A stretch of DNA of 64,000 bases from Pararhodobacter aggregans (GCF_003075525.1 NZ_QDDR01000015.1:55734-119733); one strand, 5' to 3'. Positions 28,079 through 37,856 are shown, numbered from the stretch's first letter. Numbers and translations are program-made. The notes: generated from the sequence alone by a model not told the origin.

Positions 28079-29041
28079 ATGAGCTTTCTCTGTTCCCTGC
28101 CACTGGCCGCCACGCTGTTTCAGCTCTGCGCCCCGCCGCCGCCCTTTGCCACCGGCTATGTCGAGGGGATCTACACCCTCGTGGCCCCGGTGCAGACCGC
28201 GCAGGTGGCCGAGGTGCTGGTGGCGCGGGGCGACCGGGTTGCGGCGGGTGCAGTGCTGGCGACGATGGAGAGCCGCGACGCCGAGATCGCGCTGGCCGAG
28301 GCGGGGGCAAATCTCGCCCGGGCCGAGGCCGCGCTCACCGACCTGCTGCAGGGCGCGCGCCCCGAGGAGATCCGGGTGATCGAGGCCAATCTGACCTCGG
28401 CCCGGGCCCAGCGGGACGAGGCGCAGAGGCGGCGCGAGCGTTTCACCGAACTGGCCGACCGCGGCGTCGCGACCGATGCCCAGCTCGAAGACGCGGTCAC
28501 CGCGCTGGAGGTGGCCGAGGCCGCCGTCGCCCAGGCCGAGGCGCAGCTGGCTGTTGCCCGCCTGCCCGCCCGCCCCCAGGCCATCGCCCAGGCCGAGGCG
28601 AGCCTCGGCGCGGCCGGGGCGGCGCGCGACCGGGCCCAATGGGCGCTCGATCAGCGGGTGCTCAGCCTGCCGATGCCGGTCTCGGTCGTCGATGTGATCC
28701 GCCAGCCCGGCGAGATCGCCGGCCCCTCGGCCCCGGTCCTGTCGGTGCTGGGCGAGGGCGCGGTCAAGCTCAGGCTCTATGTGCCCGAGGCGCGGGTGTC
28801 CGGGATCCGGGTGGGCGACGCGCTGGCCGTGCATTGTGACGGCTGCGCCGAGGGGTTGCGCGCGCGCATCACCTATATTTCGGACCAGCCCGAATTCACC
28901 CCGCCGGTGATCTATTCGCTCGAGAACCGGCAGACGCTGGTCTATCTGATCGAGGCCGCGCCCGAGGACGGCACGCGCCTCAACCCCGGTCAGATCGTCG
29001 ACGTGGCCCTGCCCGGCGCGGGACCGGACGCTGCCGAATGA
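28079..29041 (+). CDS. HlyD-family periplasmic adaptor of an ABC exporter
   Basis: 320 residues. A short N-terminal hydrophobic segment (FLCSLPLAATLFQLCA) would anchor it in the inner membrane. The biotinyl-lipoyl-like halves flank a long alpha-helical hairpin rich in Ala/Glu (about 70-190), as in membrane fusion proteins. It is followed with four-base overlaps by an ATPase and a permease, the YbhG-YbhF-YbhS arrangement. No outer-membrane partner is nearby. Confidence 0.87.
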   Translation: MSFLCSLPLAATLFQLCAPPPPFATGYVEGIYTLVAPVQTAQVAEVLVARGDRVAAGAVLATMESRDAEIALAEAGANLARAEAALTDLLQGARPEEIRVIEANLTSARAQRDEAQRRRERFTELADRGVATDAQLEDAVTALEVAEAAVAQAEAQLAVARLPARPQAIAQAEASLGAAGAARDRAQWALDQRVLSLPMPVSVVDVIRQPGEIAGPSAPVLSVLGEGAVKLRLYVPEARVSGIRVGDALAVHCDGCAEGLRARITYISDQPEFTPPVIYSLENRQTLVYLIEAAPEDGTRLNPGQIVDVALPGAGPDAAE

Positions 29042-29961
29042 GCGAGCCCGCGATCAGCGTCAGCGGTCTGACCAAGCGGTTCGGCGCGCGAACCGTGGTC
29101 GACGCGGTGACGCTGGCCGTCGCCCGGGGCGAGATCATGGGCTTTCTGGGCCCCAACGGCTCGGGCAAGACCACCACCATCCGCATGATGTGCGGACTGC
29201 TGGAACCCGACGAGGGCGAGGGGCGGGTGCTGGGCCTCGACATCCGGCGCGAGCGGGGCGCGATCAAGCGGCGGGTCGGCTACATGACCCAGAAGTTCAG
29301 CTTCTACGAGGATCTGACCATCGAGGAGAATCTGCGTTTCGTGGCCGGGCTTTACGGCATGTCGCCGGTGAATGCGGCGGTGCGCGACACGCTGGAGGAT
29401 CTGGGCCTGACCAGCCGCCGCGACCAGTTGGCGGGCAAGCTCTCGGGCGGGTGGAAGCAGCGCCTCGCGCTGGCCGCCTGCGTCATGCACAAACCCGACC
29501 TGCTGATGCTGGACGAGCCCACCGCGGGCGTCGATCCCAAGGCGCGGCGCGAGTTCTGGGACGAGATCCACCGGCTGGCGCAGGGCGGGCTGACGGTGCT
29601 GGTCTCGACCCATTACATGGACGAGGCCGAGCGTTGCCACCGCATCGCCTATATCAGCTATGGTCATCTGATCGCCCAGGGCAGTGTGGCCGAGGTGGTG
29701 CGCGACGCCGGGCTGACCACCATGGTGCTGACCGGCCCCGGCACGGCCGCGGCGGCGCAGCGGCTGAAGGGCGCGCCCGGTGTCGACCAGATCGCCCCCT
29801 TCGGCGCCACGCTGCATGTGGTGGGCAAGGACGGCGCGGCGCTGGCCCGGACGGTGGCCGAGGTGGCGCGCGCGACCGGCTGCAAGGCGGAACCGGCCGA
29901 GACCTCGCTGGAGGACGTGTTCATCCAGTTGATGGGCACCAGCACGGACAACATGGCATGA
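29038..29961 (+). CDS. ABC exporter ATP-binding protein
   Basis: 307 residues with one nucleotide-binding domain: Walker A GPNGSGKTT, signature LSGGWKQRLALA, Walker B LLMLDEPTAGVD, switch histidine in VSTHYMDEAE. The C-terminal 80 residues match the CcmA/YbhF tail seen in drug exporters. Overlaps both neighbours by four bases, so it is produced together with the adaptor and permease. Confidence 0.92.
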   Translation: MSEPAISVSGLTKRFGARTVVDAVTLAVARGEIMGFLGPNGSGKTTTIRMMCGLLEPDEGEGRVLGLDIRRERGAIKRRVGYMTQKFSFYEDLTIEENLRFVAGLYGMSPVNAAVRDTLEDLGLTSRRDQLAGKLSGGWKQRLALAACVMHKPDLLMLDEPTAGVDPKARREFWDEIHRLAQGGLTVLVSTHYMDEAERCHRIAYISYGHLIAQGSVAEVVRDAGLTTMVLTGPGTAAAAQRLKGAPGVDQIAPFGATLHVVGKDGAALARTVAEVARATGCKAEPAETSLEDVFIQLMGTSTDNMA

Positions 29962-31079
29962 GGATCGGCTTTTCCCTCGGTCGGCTCCGCGCGCTTCTGG
30001 GCAAGGAGACGATCCAGATGCGCCGCGACCGGCTGACATTCGCCATGATGCTGGGCGTGCCGCTGGTGCAGCTCATGCTGTTCGGTTTCGCCATCAACAC
30101 CGACCCCAAGGAATTGCCCGCAGCCCTGGTCGCGCCGACGCAGGACCGTTTCACCCGGGCCATGGTCAGCGCGCTGGAGCTGACCGGCTATTACCGCTTC
30201 GTCGCCCCCGATGCGACGGCGGGCGAGGCCGAGGTGATGATCGCCCGGGGCGATGTCAGTTTCGTTGTCACCGTGCCCTCGGATTTCGGCCGAAGGATCG
30301 AGCGCGGCGACACCGCCCAGATGCTGATCGAGGCCGATGCGACCGACCCCTCGGTGGCCTCGGGCGCCATTTCCACCCTCTCGACCGTCGCCGCCTCGGC
30401 CCTGGCGAGCGAGGCCGGGCGCCCGCCCGCCGCCGCCCCGGTCGAGATCGTCGTGCACCGCCGCTACAACCCCGAGGGCATCACCCAATACAACATCGTC
30501 CCGGCCCTGCTGGGGGTGATCCTGCAACTGACCATGGTGATGATGACCTCCATGGCGCTGACCCGCGAGATCGAGCGCGGCACGATGGAGAACCTGCTGT
30601 CGATGCCCGCGACGCCCCTGGAGATCATGCTGGGCAAGGTCCTGCCCTATCTGGCGGTGGGCGCGGTGCAGGTGGTCGTGGTGCTGCTGGCGGCCCGGGT
30701 CCTGTTCGGGATTCCGCTGGTCGGCTCGCTGTCGCTGATCCTGGGGGGCGTCTTCCTCTTCGTGCTGGCGCTGGTGATCCTGGGTTATCTGATCTCCACC
30801 GTCTCGCGCACGCAGATGCAGGCCATGCAGGTGACGTTCTTCTTCTTCCTGCCCTCGCTGATGCTGTCGGGCTTCATGTTCCCGTTCCGGGGCATGCCGA
30901 CCTGGGCGCAATGGCTGGGCGAGATCTTTCCGCTCACCCATTTCCTGCGCCTGATCCGCTCGGTCATGCTGAAGGGCGCCACCGCGGCCGAGGTGGCGGA
31001 TTCGCTGGCGGCGCTGACGCTTTTCGTTCTGGGCTTCGCGCTGGTCGCCCTGTTCCGCTTCCGCCGGACGCTGGACTGA
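29958..31079 (+). CDS. ABC-2 type exporter permease
   Basis: 373 residues. One N-terminal membrane helix (MMLGVPLVQLMLFGFAI), a large periplasmic domain (about 55-175), then five clustered helices, the ABC2_membrane_3 topology. The intracellular motif EIERGTMENLLSMPATPLEI is conserved in YbhS/YhhJ relatives, which export cationic drugs. The substrate here is unknown. Last gene of the exporter operon. Confidence 0.9.
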   Translation: MRIGFSLGRLRALLGKETIQMRRDRLTFAMMLGVPLVQLMLFGFAINTDPKELPAALVAPTQDRFTRAMVSALELTGYYRFVAPDATAGEAEVMIARGDVSFVVTVPSDFGRRIERGDTAQMLIEADATDPSVASGAISTLSTVAASALASEAGRPPAAAPVEIVVHRRYNPEGITQYNIVPALLGVILQLTMVMMTSMALTREIERGTMENLLSMPATPLEIMLGKVLPYLAVGAVQVVVVLLAARVLFGIPLVGSLSLILGGVFLFVLALVILGYLISTVSRTQMQAMQVTFFFFLPSLMLSGFMFPFRGMPTWAQWLGEIFPLTHFLRLIRSVMLKGATAAEVADSLAALTLFVLGFALVALFRFRRTLD

Positions 31080-31171
31080 CGAGGGCGGGACTGATGAACG
31101 CGGGACTGGGCGCTTGACCCTGCCCCCCGGGCCGGGCGATCACCCGGGGCAGGCAACCCGGAGGAGCCGCC

Positions 31172-32011
31172 ATGCAATTCGCGACAATCCATCACCAGGG
31201 CGCCCTGCGCTTCGGTCTGGTCGAGGGCGAGGCCATCCACCTCGCCGCCCCGGGCGAGACGCTGCGCCAGCATCTGGCGGGCGATCTGGCGGCGCTGGCC
31301 GACAGGCTGCGCGCGGCCCCTGCCCTGCCGCTGGACGGGCTGCGCTATGCCCCCGTGCTCCCCGACGCGCCGCAGGTCTTCTGCATCGGCCTGAATTACC
31401 GCGACCACCGGGCCGAGACGGCGGGCGCGATCCAGAAGGAATACCCCAAGGAGCCGATCGTCTTCGCCCGCTGGGCCACCTCGCTCGCCGGTCATGACGA
31501 AGATCTGCCCAAACCCGCCAATTCCGACAGCGTCGATTTCGAGGCGGAACTGGCGGTTATCATCGGCAGGGGCGGACGCCATATCGCCAAGGCCCGGGCG
31601 ATGGAGCATGTCGCGGGCTACGCCTGTTTCAACGACATCTCGATGCGCGACTGGCAGATGAAGGCCGGGCAATGGACGCCCGGCAAGAACTTTCCCAAGA
31701 GCGGACCGCTGGGCCCGGTGATGGTCACGCCCGAGGCGGTCGGCCCGCTCGACGACCTGACGATCCGCTGCCTGCTGGACGGGGCGGTGATGCAGGAAAG
31801 CACGCTGGGCAACCTGCTGTTCGACATCCCGACGCTGATTGCCTATTGCAGCGAATTCGCCGAATTGCAGCCGGGCGACGTGATCGCCACCGGCACGCCC
31901 GGCGGCGTCGGTTTCGTGCGCCAGCCGCCGGTGCTGCTGGAACCCGGCAAGCGCGTGGTGGTCGAGATCGAGCGCGTGGGCCGGCTGGAGAATGCCATCG
32001 TCGCCGAATAG
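31172..32011 (+). CDS. Fumarylacetoacetate hydrolase family protein
   Basis: 279 residues. Typical blocks are FCIGLNYRDHRAE, the metal-binding VDFEAELAVIIG and the late GDVIATGTPGGVGF. The family includes hydrolases, hydratases and decarboxylases of ring-cleavage products. GGAGGAG precedes the ATG. It lies 92 bases before the first FAD monooxygenase, which suggests, without proof, that both belong to one aromatic degradation route. Confidence 0.88.
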   Translation: MQFATIHHQGALRFGLVEGEAIHLAAPGETLRQHLAGDLAALADRLRAAPALPLDGLRYAPVLPDAPQVFCIGLNYRDHRAETAGAIQKEYPKEPIVFARWATSLAGHDEDLPKPANSDSVDFEAELAVIIGRGGRHIAKARAMEHVAGYACFNDISMRDWQMKAGQWTPGKNFPKSGPLGPVMVTPEAVGPLDDLTIRCLLDGAVMQESTLGNLLFDIPTLIAYCSEFAELQPGDVIATGTPGGVGFVRQPPVLLEPGKRVVVEIERVGRLENAIVAE

Positions 32012-32103
32012 CCCGGCTCAACCGGCCCGCAAACATGCGGCGCGGATTCACCTTGCGTTGACTCTCGGCTGGTAGCCTCGGGATCTGACCGACCGGAGGA
32101 CCC

Positions 32104-33408
32104 ATGCCGAGAGTATTGATTGCAGGCGGTGGCATCGGCGGTTTGGTGACTGCCTTGACGATGCACCAGATCGGCGTTCCCTGCACCGTCTTCGAAACGG
32201 TGCGCGAGTTGCGCCCCAAGGGCGTGGGCCTGAACCTGCAGCCCAATGCGGTGCGCGAACTTTATGATCTGGGCGTGGCCGGGGCCACGCTCAATTCGGT
32301 CGGCGTGCCGTTGCAGGAATGGTCGCTGGTGGCGCGCAACGGTCAGGTGATCGTCTCGGAACCGCGTGGCCTGGTGGCGGGCTACCGCTGGCCGCAATTC
32401 TCGGTCGACCGCGGGCTGCTGCACATGCTGCTCTATCACCTTGTGGTCCGCCGACTGGGGGCCGAGGCGGTGGTGCTGGGCGCCCGCGCCCGGGGCTACC
32501 GGCAATCGGGGCGACAGGTCACGCTGCTGCTGGAGGACGGGCGCGAGGCGACGGGCGATGTGCTGATCGGCGCCGATGGCATCCATTCGGCGATCCGCGC
32601 GCAGATGTACCCCGACCAGCCGCCGCCGAACTGGGGCGGGGCGGTGCTCTGGCGCGGCGTCACCCGGGCCAAGCCGCTGCGTGGCCGGTCCACCTTCATC
32701 GGCATGGGTGAGGGCGACAAACGGATCGCCGTGTTCCCGATCTCGCATCTGGGCAGCGACGGGCTGGCGCGGATCAACTGGATCGGCGGGCTCCGCATCG
32801 ACGACCACGCCGCGCGGCGGCACAGCAGTTGGTTCAACCCGGTCGACGCCGCCGGTTTCGTCCCGCAATTCGCGGATTGGGCGCTCGACTGGATCGACGT
32901 GCCGGCGCTGATGCGCGGCGCCGATGCGGTCTATGAGAACCCGCTGCTGGACCGCGACCCGGTCCCGACCTGGCGCGACGGGCGGGTGGTGCTGCTGGGG
33001 GACGCCGCGCATCCGATGTTCCCGGCGGGCTCGAACGGCGCCAGCCAGGCGATCATCGACGCCCGGGTCCTGGGCGCCGCGATGGTCGAACGGGGGGTCA
33101 CGGCCCGGGCGCTGCACCAATATGACGACCAGCTTTGCGGGCCGGTCGCGGCGCTGGTGATGCGCAACCGAAACGAAGGTCCGTTCGAATTGCTGCGCAT
33201 CGTCGAGGCCCGCTGCGGCGGCGATTTCGACTCGATCGACGCGGTGATCCCGAAGGCCGAGCGCGACGAATTCATGGCGCGCTACAAGATCGCCTCGGGC
33301 TTCGCGCGGGAGGTCCTGAACGCCTCGCCCCCGCTGATCGCCCCCGGCGCCCAGGTCGCCGCCCGCCCCGGCCGTGGCCACCCCCCACCGCCGCTTGTGG
33401 CGCAATGA
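32104..33408 (+). CDS. FAD-dependent monooxygenase, copy 1
   Basis: 434 residues of the salicylate hydroxylase/PhzS-like flavoprotein group. FAD-binding IAGGGIGGLVTAL at the N-terminus, the DG motif LIGADGIHSAIRAQ, and the GD motif VVLLGDAAHPMFP. Very similar to the gene at 34979. Its C-terminus runs about 13 residues past the point where the paralogue stops, and the last codons and stop lie in the first unit of a tandem repeat array. GGAGGA precedes the ATG. The substrate is unknown. Confidence 0.9.
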   Translation: MPRVLIAGGGIGGLVTALTMHQIGVPCTVFETVRELRPKGVGLNLQPNAVRELYDLGVAGATLNSVGVPLQEWSLVARNGQVIVSEPRGLVAGYRWPQFSVDRGLLHMLLYHLVVRRLGAEAVVLGARARGYRQSGRQVTLLLEDGREATGDVLIGADGIHSAIRAQMYPDQPPPNWGGAVLWRGVTRAKPLRGRSTFIGMGEGDKRIAVFPISHLGSDGLARINWIGGLRIDDHAARRHSSWFNPVDAAGFVPQFADWALDWIDVPALMRGADAVYENPLLDRDPVPTWRDGRVVLLGDAAHPMFPAGSNGASQAIIDARVLGAAMVERGVTARALHQYDDQLCGPVAALVMRNRNEGPFELLRIVEARCGGDFDSIDAVIPKAERDEFMARYKIASGFAREVLNASPPLIAPGAQVAARPGRGHPPPPLVAQ

Positions 33409-34110
33409 GATGCCGCTGTCAGCGGCCCGGTTCTGGTGGGGTAGTCCTGCCTGGTTCCCTTCGGACGCGCGCCACCGGTCGGGGTGGCAGCCTTCCGCCC
33501 GACCGCTCCCCCGACGCGCCCGGAATGCCCCCGGCGTCTCGCCCGCAGCGCCTTTTGTGGCGCAATCCCGGCGCAGAGTTGCAGCGCTTCGGGATTACCC
33601 TTCCCCTTGCGCAGAGCCGAGCGCCCCGCCCCCGCGGCCCCCCACCGCCCGGGCGGCAAGAGTCCGCCCGACCAGCCCCCAACGCTCGCGGAACGCCCCC
33701 GCTTCTCCCCGCCACTTTTGGCGCAATCAGCAGGCGGGATTGCAGCGCTTCGGGGCTCCCCCATGCCCTGGAACGGTCCCATGCCACCCGCCCCCGCGAC
33801 GCGTCCCACCGCTCGGGCGGCAAGCTTCCGCCCGACCAGCCCCCAACGCGCCCGGCTCGCCCCTGCCCCAAGCCGCCACTTGTGGCGCAATCAGCAGGCG
33901 GGATCGCAGCACTTCGGGGCTCCCCCTCTGCCCTTGAGCGGAGCTGTGCGCCCTCCCGGCACTCCCCACCGCTCGGGTGGCAGCCTTCGGCCTGCCCGGC
34001 CCCCCGACGCATCCGCAAAGCCCCGGCTCCAAACCACCGCTTGTAGCGCAATCTGTAGGCGGGATTGCTGCGCTTCGGAACAACCCCCTGACCGACGCGG
34101 CCACGCCATC
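33387..34110. repeat. Degenerate tandem array, about 160-bp unit, four full copies plus one partial
   Basis: The anchor GGCGCAAT (AGCGCAAT in the last copy) recurs at 33399, 33559, 33720, 33884 and 34045, periods of 160, 161, 164 and 161. Each unit also carries TGCAGCGCTTCGG or a close variant and an inverted repeat of the type TCGGGCGG-loop-CCGCCCGA. A second hairpin (for example GCCACTTGTGGC) sits at the anchor. The periods are not multiples of three, so frames across it are not conserved and I call it non-coding. The first unit overlaps the end of the copy 1 monooxygenase. Confidence 0.8.
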
Positions 34111-34978
34111 AACGGAGACCTTGCACCGGATGGGTCTTGCCACCTCCCGCCCAAGGCACAAGGCCATTGCCCCGCCCGCCTCGGCCTTCCGTCTCCTCCA
34201 ACCGCAGCGCGCCTTATGGCGTCTCGCCAAACACCCCGCAGAGTGGCTGCGGCGGCGGAGCCGGGCATCGTCTCGGCGTCGGACCGGGCAGATCCGGACG
34301 CGTCGCCTTGCCGGTCACCTCGGGGGTCGGGCGGCGCGGCTGGTCTCCGGCGGCCTTGCCCGCCCCTCATGAAACCGCCGACCCCGGCTCCTGTCGCCGC
34401 GCACCCCCGCCGACGTCCGCCGGGACGCCACCTCGCCCGGGGCCTGATGCGCGAGGACCGGATCGACAGCGGCTGTTGCGCACCTGACGGGCCGCAGCCA
34501 CGGCCCCTTTCATCCCGCAACGGGCACCTCTCTCGGGCGGGGTCCGGGTATCTCCCCGGGCCCGATGAAAAGTCCAGGTCGCCCGGCAGCTGTCTATGGC
34601 CTCAGGCAGATCCGCCATGCCAGCCGCTCTCGCGCCCGTCCCGCGCGCTCGACGGCTCGCCGACCCATATGTCGCCCCTTCACCGCAACGAGATCCCCGT
34701 GCAGCAGCGAGGCGCGGGCCTGAAGCCGCGCGCTCCCCAAGGCCTCGTCACCATCGACCATGCCGGTGCCCGGGCGACAATCAGCCGCCTCGCGCGGGCG
34801 TCGCATGGGACTGGTATCCGCCCCGCCCGCCCGATCGCCCGCCACCGCCCGCGGTCCGGCCCGGCGCGCAAGGACGCGCGCGCGGCGCGGCATGGCCTCC
34901 CTGAACCCGGACCGGCGCGCGCCCCGTTGATCCCGGCCCGGTTTCTTGCCAGAAGCGCGCAAACGGACGGGGGAAGGC
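34111..34978. other. Gene-free stretch between the two monooxygenases
   Basis: 868 bases with GC-rich sequence and no open frame that resembles a known family on either strand. The tandem array fades out at its left end. It may be decayed repeat or former coding DNA, but nothing can be supported. Confidence 0.5.
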
Positions 34979-36235
34979 ATGGACAAGGTTCTGATCGCCG
35001 GGGGCGGCATTGCGGGGCTCGCCACGGCACTGACGCTGCACCAGATCGGCGTGCCCTGCGTGGTCCTCGAATCGGTGCGGGCGCTGAAACCCCTGGGCGT
35101 GGGCATCAACCTGCAACCCAATGCGGTGCGCGAACTCTACGACCTCGGCCTCGGCGCCGATGCGCTGGACGAGGTCGGCCTGACCGCGCGCGAATGGGCG
35201 CTGGTCGGGCTGAATGGCAACGACATCTACAGCGAGCCGCGCGGCATGCTGGCGGGCTATCACTGGCCGCAATACGCCGTCCATCGCGGCCGCTTCCACA
35301 TGATGCTCTATCGCACCGTATTGGAGCGGCTGGGCGCGGAGGCGGTGAAACTCGGCGCGCGCGTCACCGGCTACCGGCAAGATGCCACCGGGGTCACGGC
35401 GATCCTCGAGGACGGGCGCGAGGAGCGCGGTAGCCTGCTGATCGGCGCCGACGGCATCCATTCGGCGATCCGCGCGCAGATGCACCCGGCGCAGCCGCCG
35501 ATCCATTGGGGCGGCGCGGTGATGTGGCGGGGCGTGACGCGGGCGAAGCCCATCCGCACCGGCTCCAGCTTCGTGGGCCTCGGCACCCACCGGCACCGGA
35601 TGGTGATCTATCCGATCTCGCACCCCGGCCCGGACGGGCTGGCGGATATCAACTGGATCGCCGAGGTGACCTGGGACGATCCCGGCGCCCATGCCGCGAC
35701 CGGCTGGTTCCGGCAGGTCGAGATCGAGGATTTCGCCCATCATTTCGACGGCTGGACCTGGGATTGGCTGGACGTGCCGGCGCTGATCCGCGGCGGATCG
35801 GTCGCCTATGAAAACCCGATGATCGACCGCGACCCGGTGCCGACCTGGCAGGACGGCCGCGTGCTACTGCTTGGCGATGCGGCGCATGCGATGTATCCGA
35901 CCGGCTCGAACGGTGCCAGCCAGGCGATCATCGACGCGCGGACGCTGGGCGCGGCGATGGTGGCGCAGGGCCCGACCGAAGCGGCGCTCGCGGCTTTTGA
36001 CGCGCAGCTCTGCGGGCCGGTTTCGGCGCTGATCCTGCGCAACCGGGGGGCGGGGCCGTTCGGCCTGCTCACGCTGGTGGATGAACGCTGCGGCGGGGAA
36101 TTCGACGACATCGACGCGGTGATTCCGGCCGAGGAACGCAGCGCCTTCATGGCGGGCTACAAGAAGGCCGCGGGCTTCGCCATCGAGACGCTGAACGCCG
36201 CGCCCCCCACCATCGCCCCCGGCAGCAGGGCCTGA
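34979..36235 (+). CDS. FAD-dependent monooxygenase, copy 2
   Basis: 418 residues, paralogue of the gene at 32104, with the same order of motifs: IAGGGIAGLATAL, LIGADGIHSAIRAQ and VLLLGDAAHAMYP. Many blocks are identical between the copies (HQIGVPC, NLQPNAVRELYDLG, GSNGASQAIIDAR), so they arose by duplication. It ends APGSRA without the repeat-derived tail of copy 1. GGGGGAAGG precedes the ATG. The substrate is unknown and may differ from copy 1. Confidence 0.9.
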   Translation: MDKVLIAGGGIAGLATALTLHQIGVPCVVLESVRALKPLGVGINLQPNAVRELYDLGLGADALDEVGLTAREWALVGLNGNDIYSEPRGMLAGYHWPQYAVHRGRFHMMLYRTVLERLGAEAVKLGARVTGYRQDATGVTAILEDGREERGSLLIGADGIHSAIRAQMHPAQPPIHWGGAVMWRGVTRAKPIRTGSSFVGLGTHRHRMVIYPISHPGPDGLADINWIAEVTWDDPGAHAATGWFRQVEIEDFAHHFDGWTWDWLDVPALIRGGSVAYENPMIDRDPVPTWQDGRVLLLGDAAHAMYPTGSNGASQAIIDARTLGAAMVAQGPTEAALAAFDAQLCGPVSALILRNRGAGPFGLLTLVDERCGGEFDDIDAVIPAEERSAFMAGYKKAAGFAIETLNAAPPTIAPGSRA

Positions 36236-36310
36236 GGGGGCATTCCCCCCTCGCCTTTTGCCGCGCATCTTGGCATGGAGGTGTTAGCGCAACCGGCGGG
36301 AGGGCGAGCG

Positions 36311-37267
36311 ATGAAATGGGGCATTCTGGGCGCGGCCAAGATCGCGCGCGACCACGTGGCACCGGCGATCCACCGGGCCTTTGGCCATGAGCTGGCGGCG
36401 CTGGCCACCGCCTCGGCCGAGAAGGCGGCGCCGTTCCTGGGCCTTGCTCCGGGGCTCAGGGTGCATGACAGTTACGAGGCGCTGCTCGCCGATCCCGAGG
36501 TCGAGGCGGTCTATATCCCGCTGCCGAACCATCTGCACATCGACTGGTCGCTGCGGGCTCTGGCCGCGGGCAAGCATGTGCTCTGCGAAAAGCCGCTCGC
36601 GCTGTCCGCGCCGCAGATCGACGCGCTGATCGCGGCGCGCGATACCTCGGGCCTGGTATGCGCCGAGGCCTTCATGGTCTGCCACCACCCGCAATGGCAG
36701 CGCGCGCGCCAGCTGCTGCAGGACGGCGCCATCGGCCAGCTGGCGCATGTCGAGGCGGATTTCAGCTTCAACAACCCCGACCTGTCGAACATCCGCAACC
36801 GGCCGGAAACCGGCGGCGGCGCGCTTTACGACATCGGCGTCTATCCCTGCGTCACCACCCGTTTCGCCACCGGGGCCGAGCCCGGGCGGATCGAGGCCCG
36901 GCTCAGGCTGGAGAACGGCGTCGATACCCATGCCCGGGTCTGGGCGGAGTTTCCCGGGTTCACGCTGGCCTTCCACGTCTCGACCCGGATGGCGCCGCAT
37001 CAGCGCATCGCCTTTCACGGCACCGAGGGGGTGATGACGCTGACCGCGCCCTTCAACGCCGGTGTGGCCGGGGCGGCGCAGCTGGTCGTGACCCGCGGCT
37101 ATGACGAGACGCGGATCGAGCGGTTCGAGCCGGTCGACCAGTATCGGCTGATGATCGAGGCTTTCGGCCGCAGCGCCCGGGAAGGCGCGGCTTTCGCCTG
37201 TCCGCTGGAATTCTCGCAGGGCAATGCGCGGATGATTGACGCGATCCTCGCCGCTGGCCGCGGCTGA
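36311..37267 (+). CDS. Gfo/Idh/MocA family oxidoreductase
   Basis: 318 residues. N-terminal Rossmann motif GILGAAKIARDH and the signature CEKPLAL with the catalytic lysine; the later DIGVYP is also typical. Members oxidise sugars, inositols or related polyols with NAD(P). ATG 36311 is chosen over an upstream start because GGAGGG lies seven bases before it and the protein then begins MKWGILGAA. It follows monooxygenase copy 2 by 75 bases on the same strand. Confidence 0.9.
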   Translation: MKWGILGAAKIARDHVAPAIHRAFGHELAALATASAEKAAPFLGLAPGLRVHDSYEALLADPEVEAVYIPLPNHLHIDWSLRALAAGKHVLCEKPLALSAPQIDALIAARDTSGLVCAEAFMVCHHPQWQRARQLLQDGAIGQLAHVEADFSFNNPDLSNIRNRPETGGGALYDIGVYPCVTTRFATGAEPGRIEARLRLENGVDTHARVWAEFPGFTLAFHVSTRMAPHQRIAFHGTEGVMTLTAPFNAGVAGAAQLVVTRGYDETRIERFEPVDQYRLMIEAFGRSAREGAAFACPLEFSQGNARMIDAILAAGRG

Positions 37268-37341
37268 GCCGTCGCTTTTGGTATTGGGAAAGGCGCGGGG
37301 GCGGGTCTAGGTTGGGTTTCCCTCAGGAAAGGACCCTGCCG

Positions 37342-37758
37342 ATGCGCGCCCTGCTGCTGCCCTGCCTGCTTGCCTCGCTCTCGCTGCCCGCCTTCGCCCA
37401 GGACGGGCCACGCGGCATCGCCTTCGTGCAGGCCCCCGAACAGAGTTCCGGCATGGCCACCGGCCGGACCCCGGACGAGGCTTTCGCCGCCGCCACCGCA
37501 CAATGCGTCGAAGGCGGCGCGATGGCCGAGGATTGCCTGCGCACCAATTGGTGCTTCCCGGCGGGCTATTCCATCGACATTTTCGCCCAGCACCGCGAGG
37601 GTCCGCATTGGCACGAGGTGATCTGCGGCCTGCCCTCGCGCGAGGCGGGCGAACAGGTCGCCCATGCGCTGTGCGACACTGCCGCGCGGCCCTATCTCAT
37701 CGAATGCGCGCTGGTGCAGGTCTATGACCCGGATGGGGCAGCGCTGCTGTCCTATTGA
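37342..37758 (+). CDS. Small secreted cysteine-containing protein
   Basis: 138 residues with a clear signal peptide (MRALLLPCLLASLSLPAFAQ). The mature part has six cysteines in segments such as AQCVEGGAMAEDC, TNWCFPAG and HALCDTA, suggesting disulfides in the periplasm. The pattern is loosely like DUF4189 proteins, but I do not assign it. AAGGA precedes the ATG. No partner genes. Confidence 0.6.
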   Translation: MRALLLPCLLASLSLPAFAQDGPRGIAFVQAPEQSSGMATGRTPDEAFAAATAQCVEGGAMAEDCLRTNWCFPAGYSIDIFAQHREGPHWHEVICGLPSREAGEQVAHALCDTAARPYLIECALVQVYDPDGAALLSY

Positions 37759-37856
37759 GCACAAAATGAAGCCGCAATGTAACAAATCCTTGCTTTTCCG
37801 GCGCCGCACTGCAGAAATCGGCCAAAGTTTCTGACCAAAGCCCGGGGGAATCGGAG

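Noticed and set aside
33282..34051. Overlapping minus-strand frames of about 200 codons in the tandem array
   Set aside because: The repeat period is not a multiple of three, and the same unit is read in different frames. No ribosome sites or family patterns.
33387..34110. CRISPR array
   Set aside because: Units are about 160 bp and diverge throughout; there are no short identical repeats with unique spacers, and no cas genes in the window.
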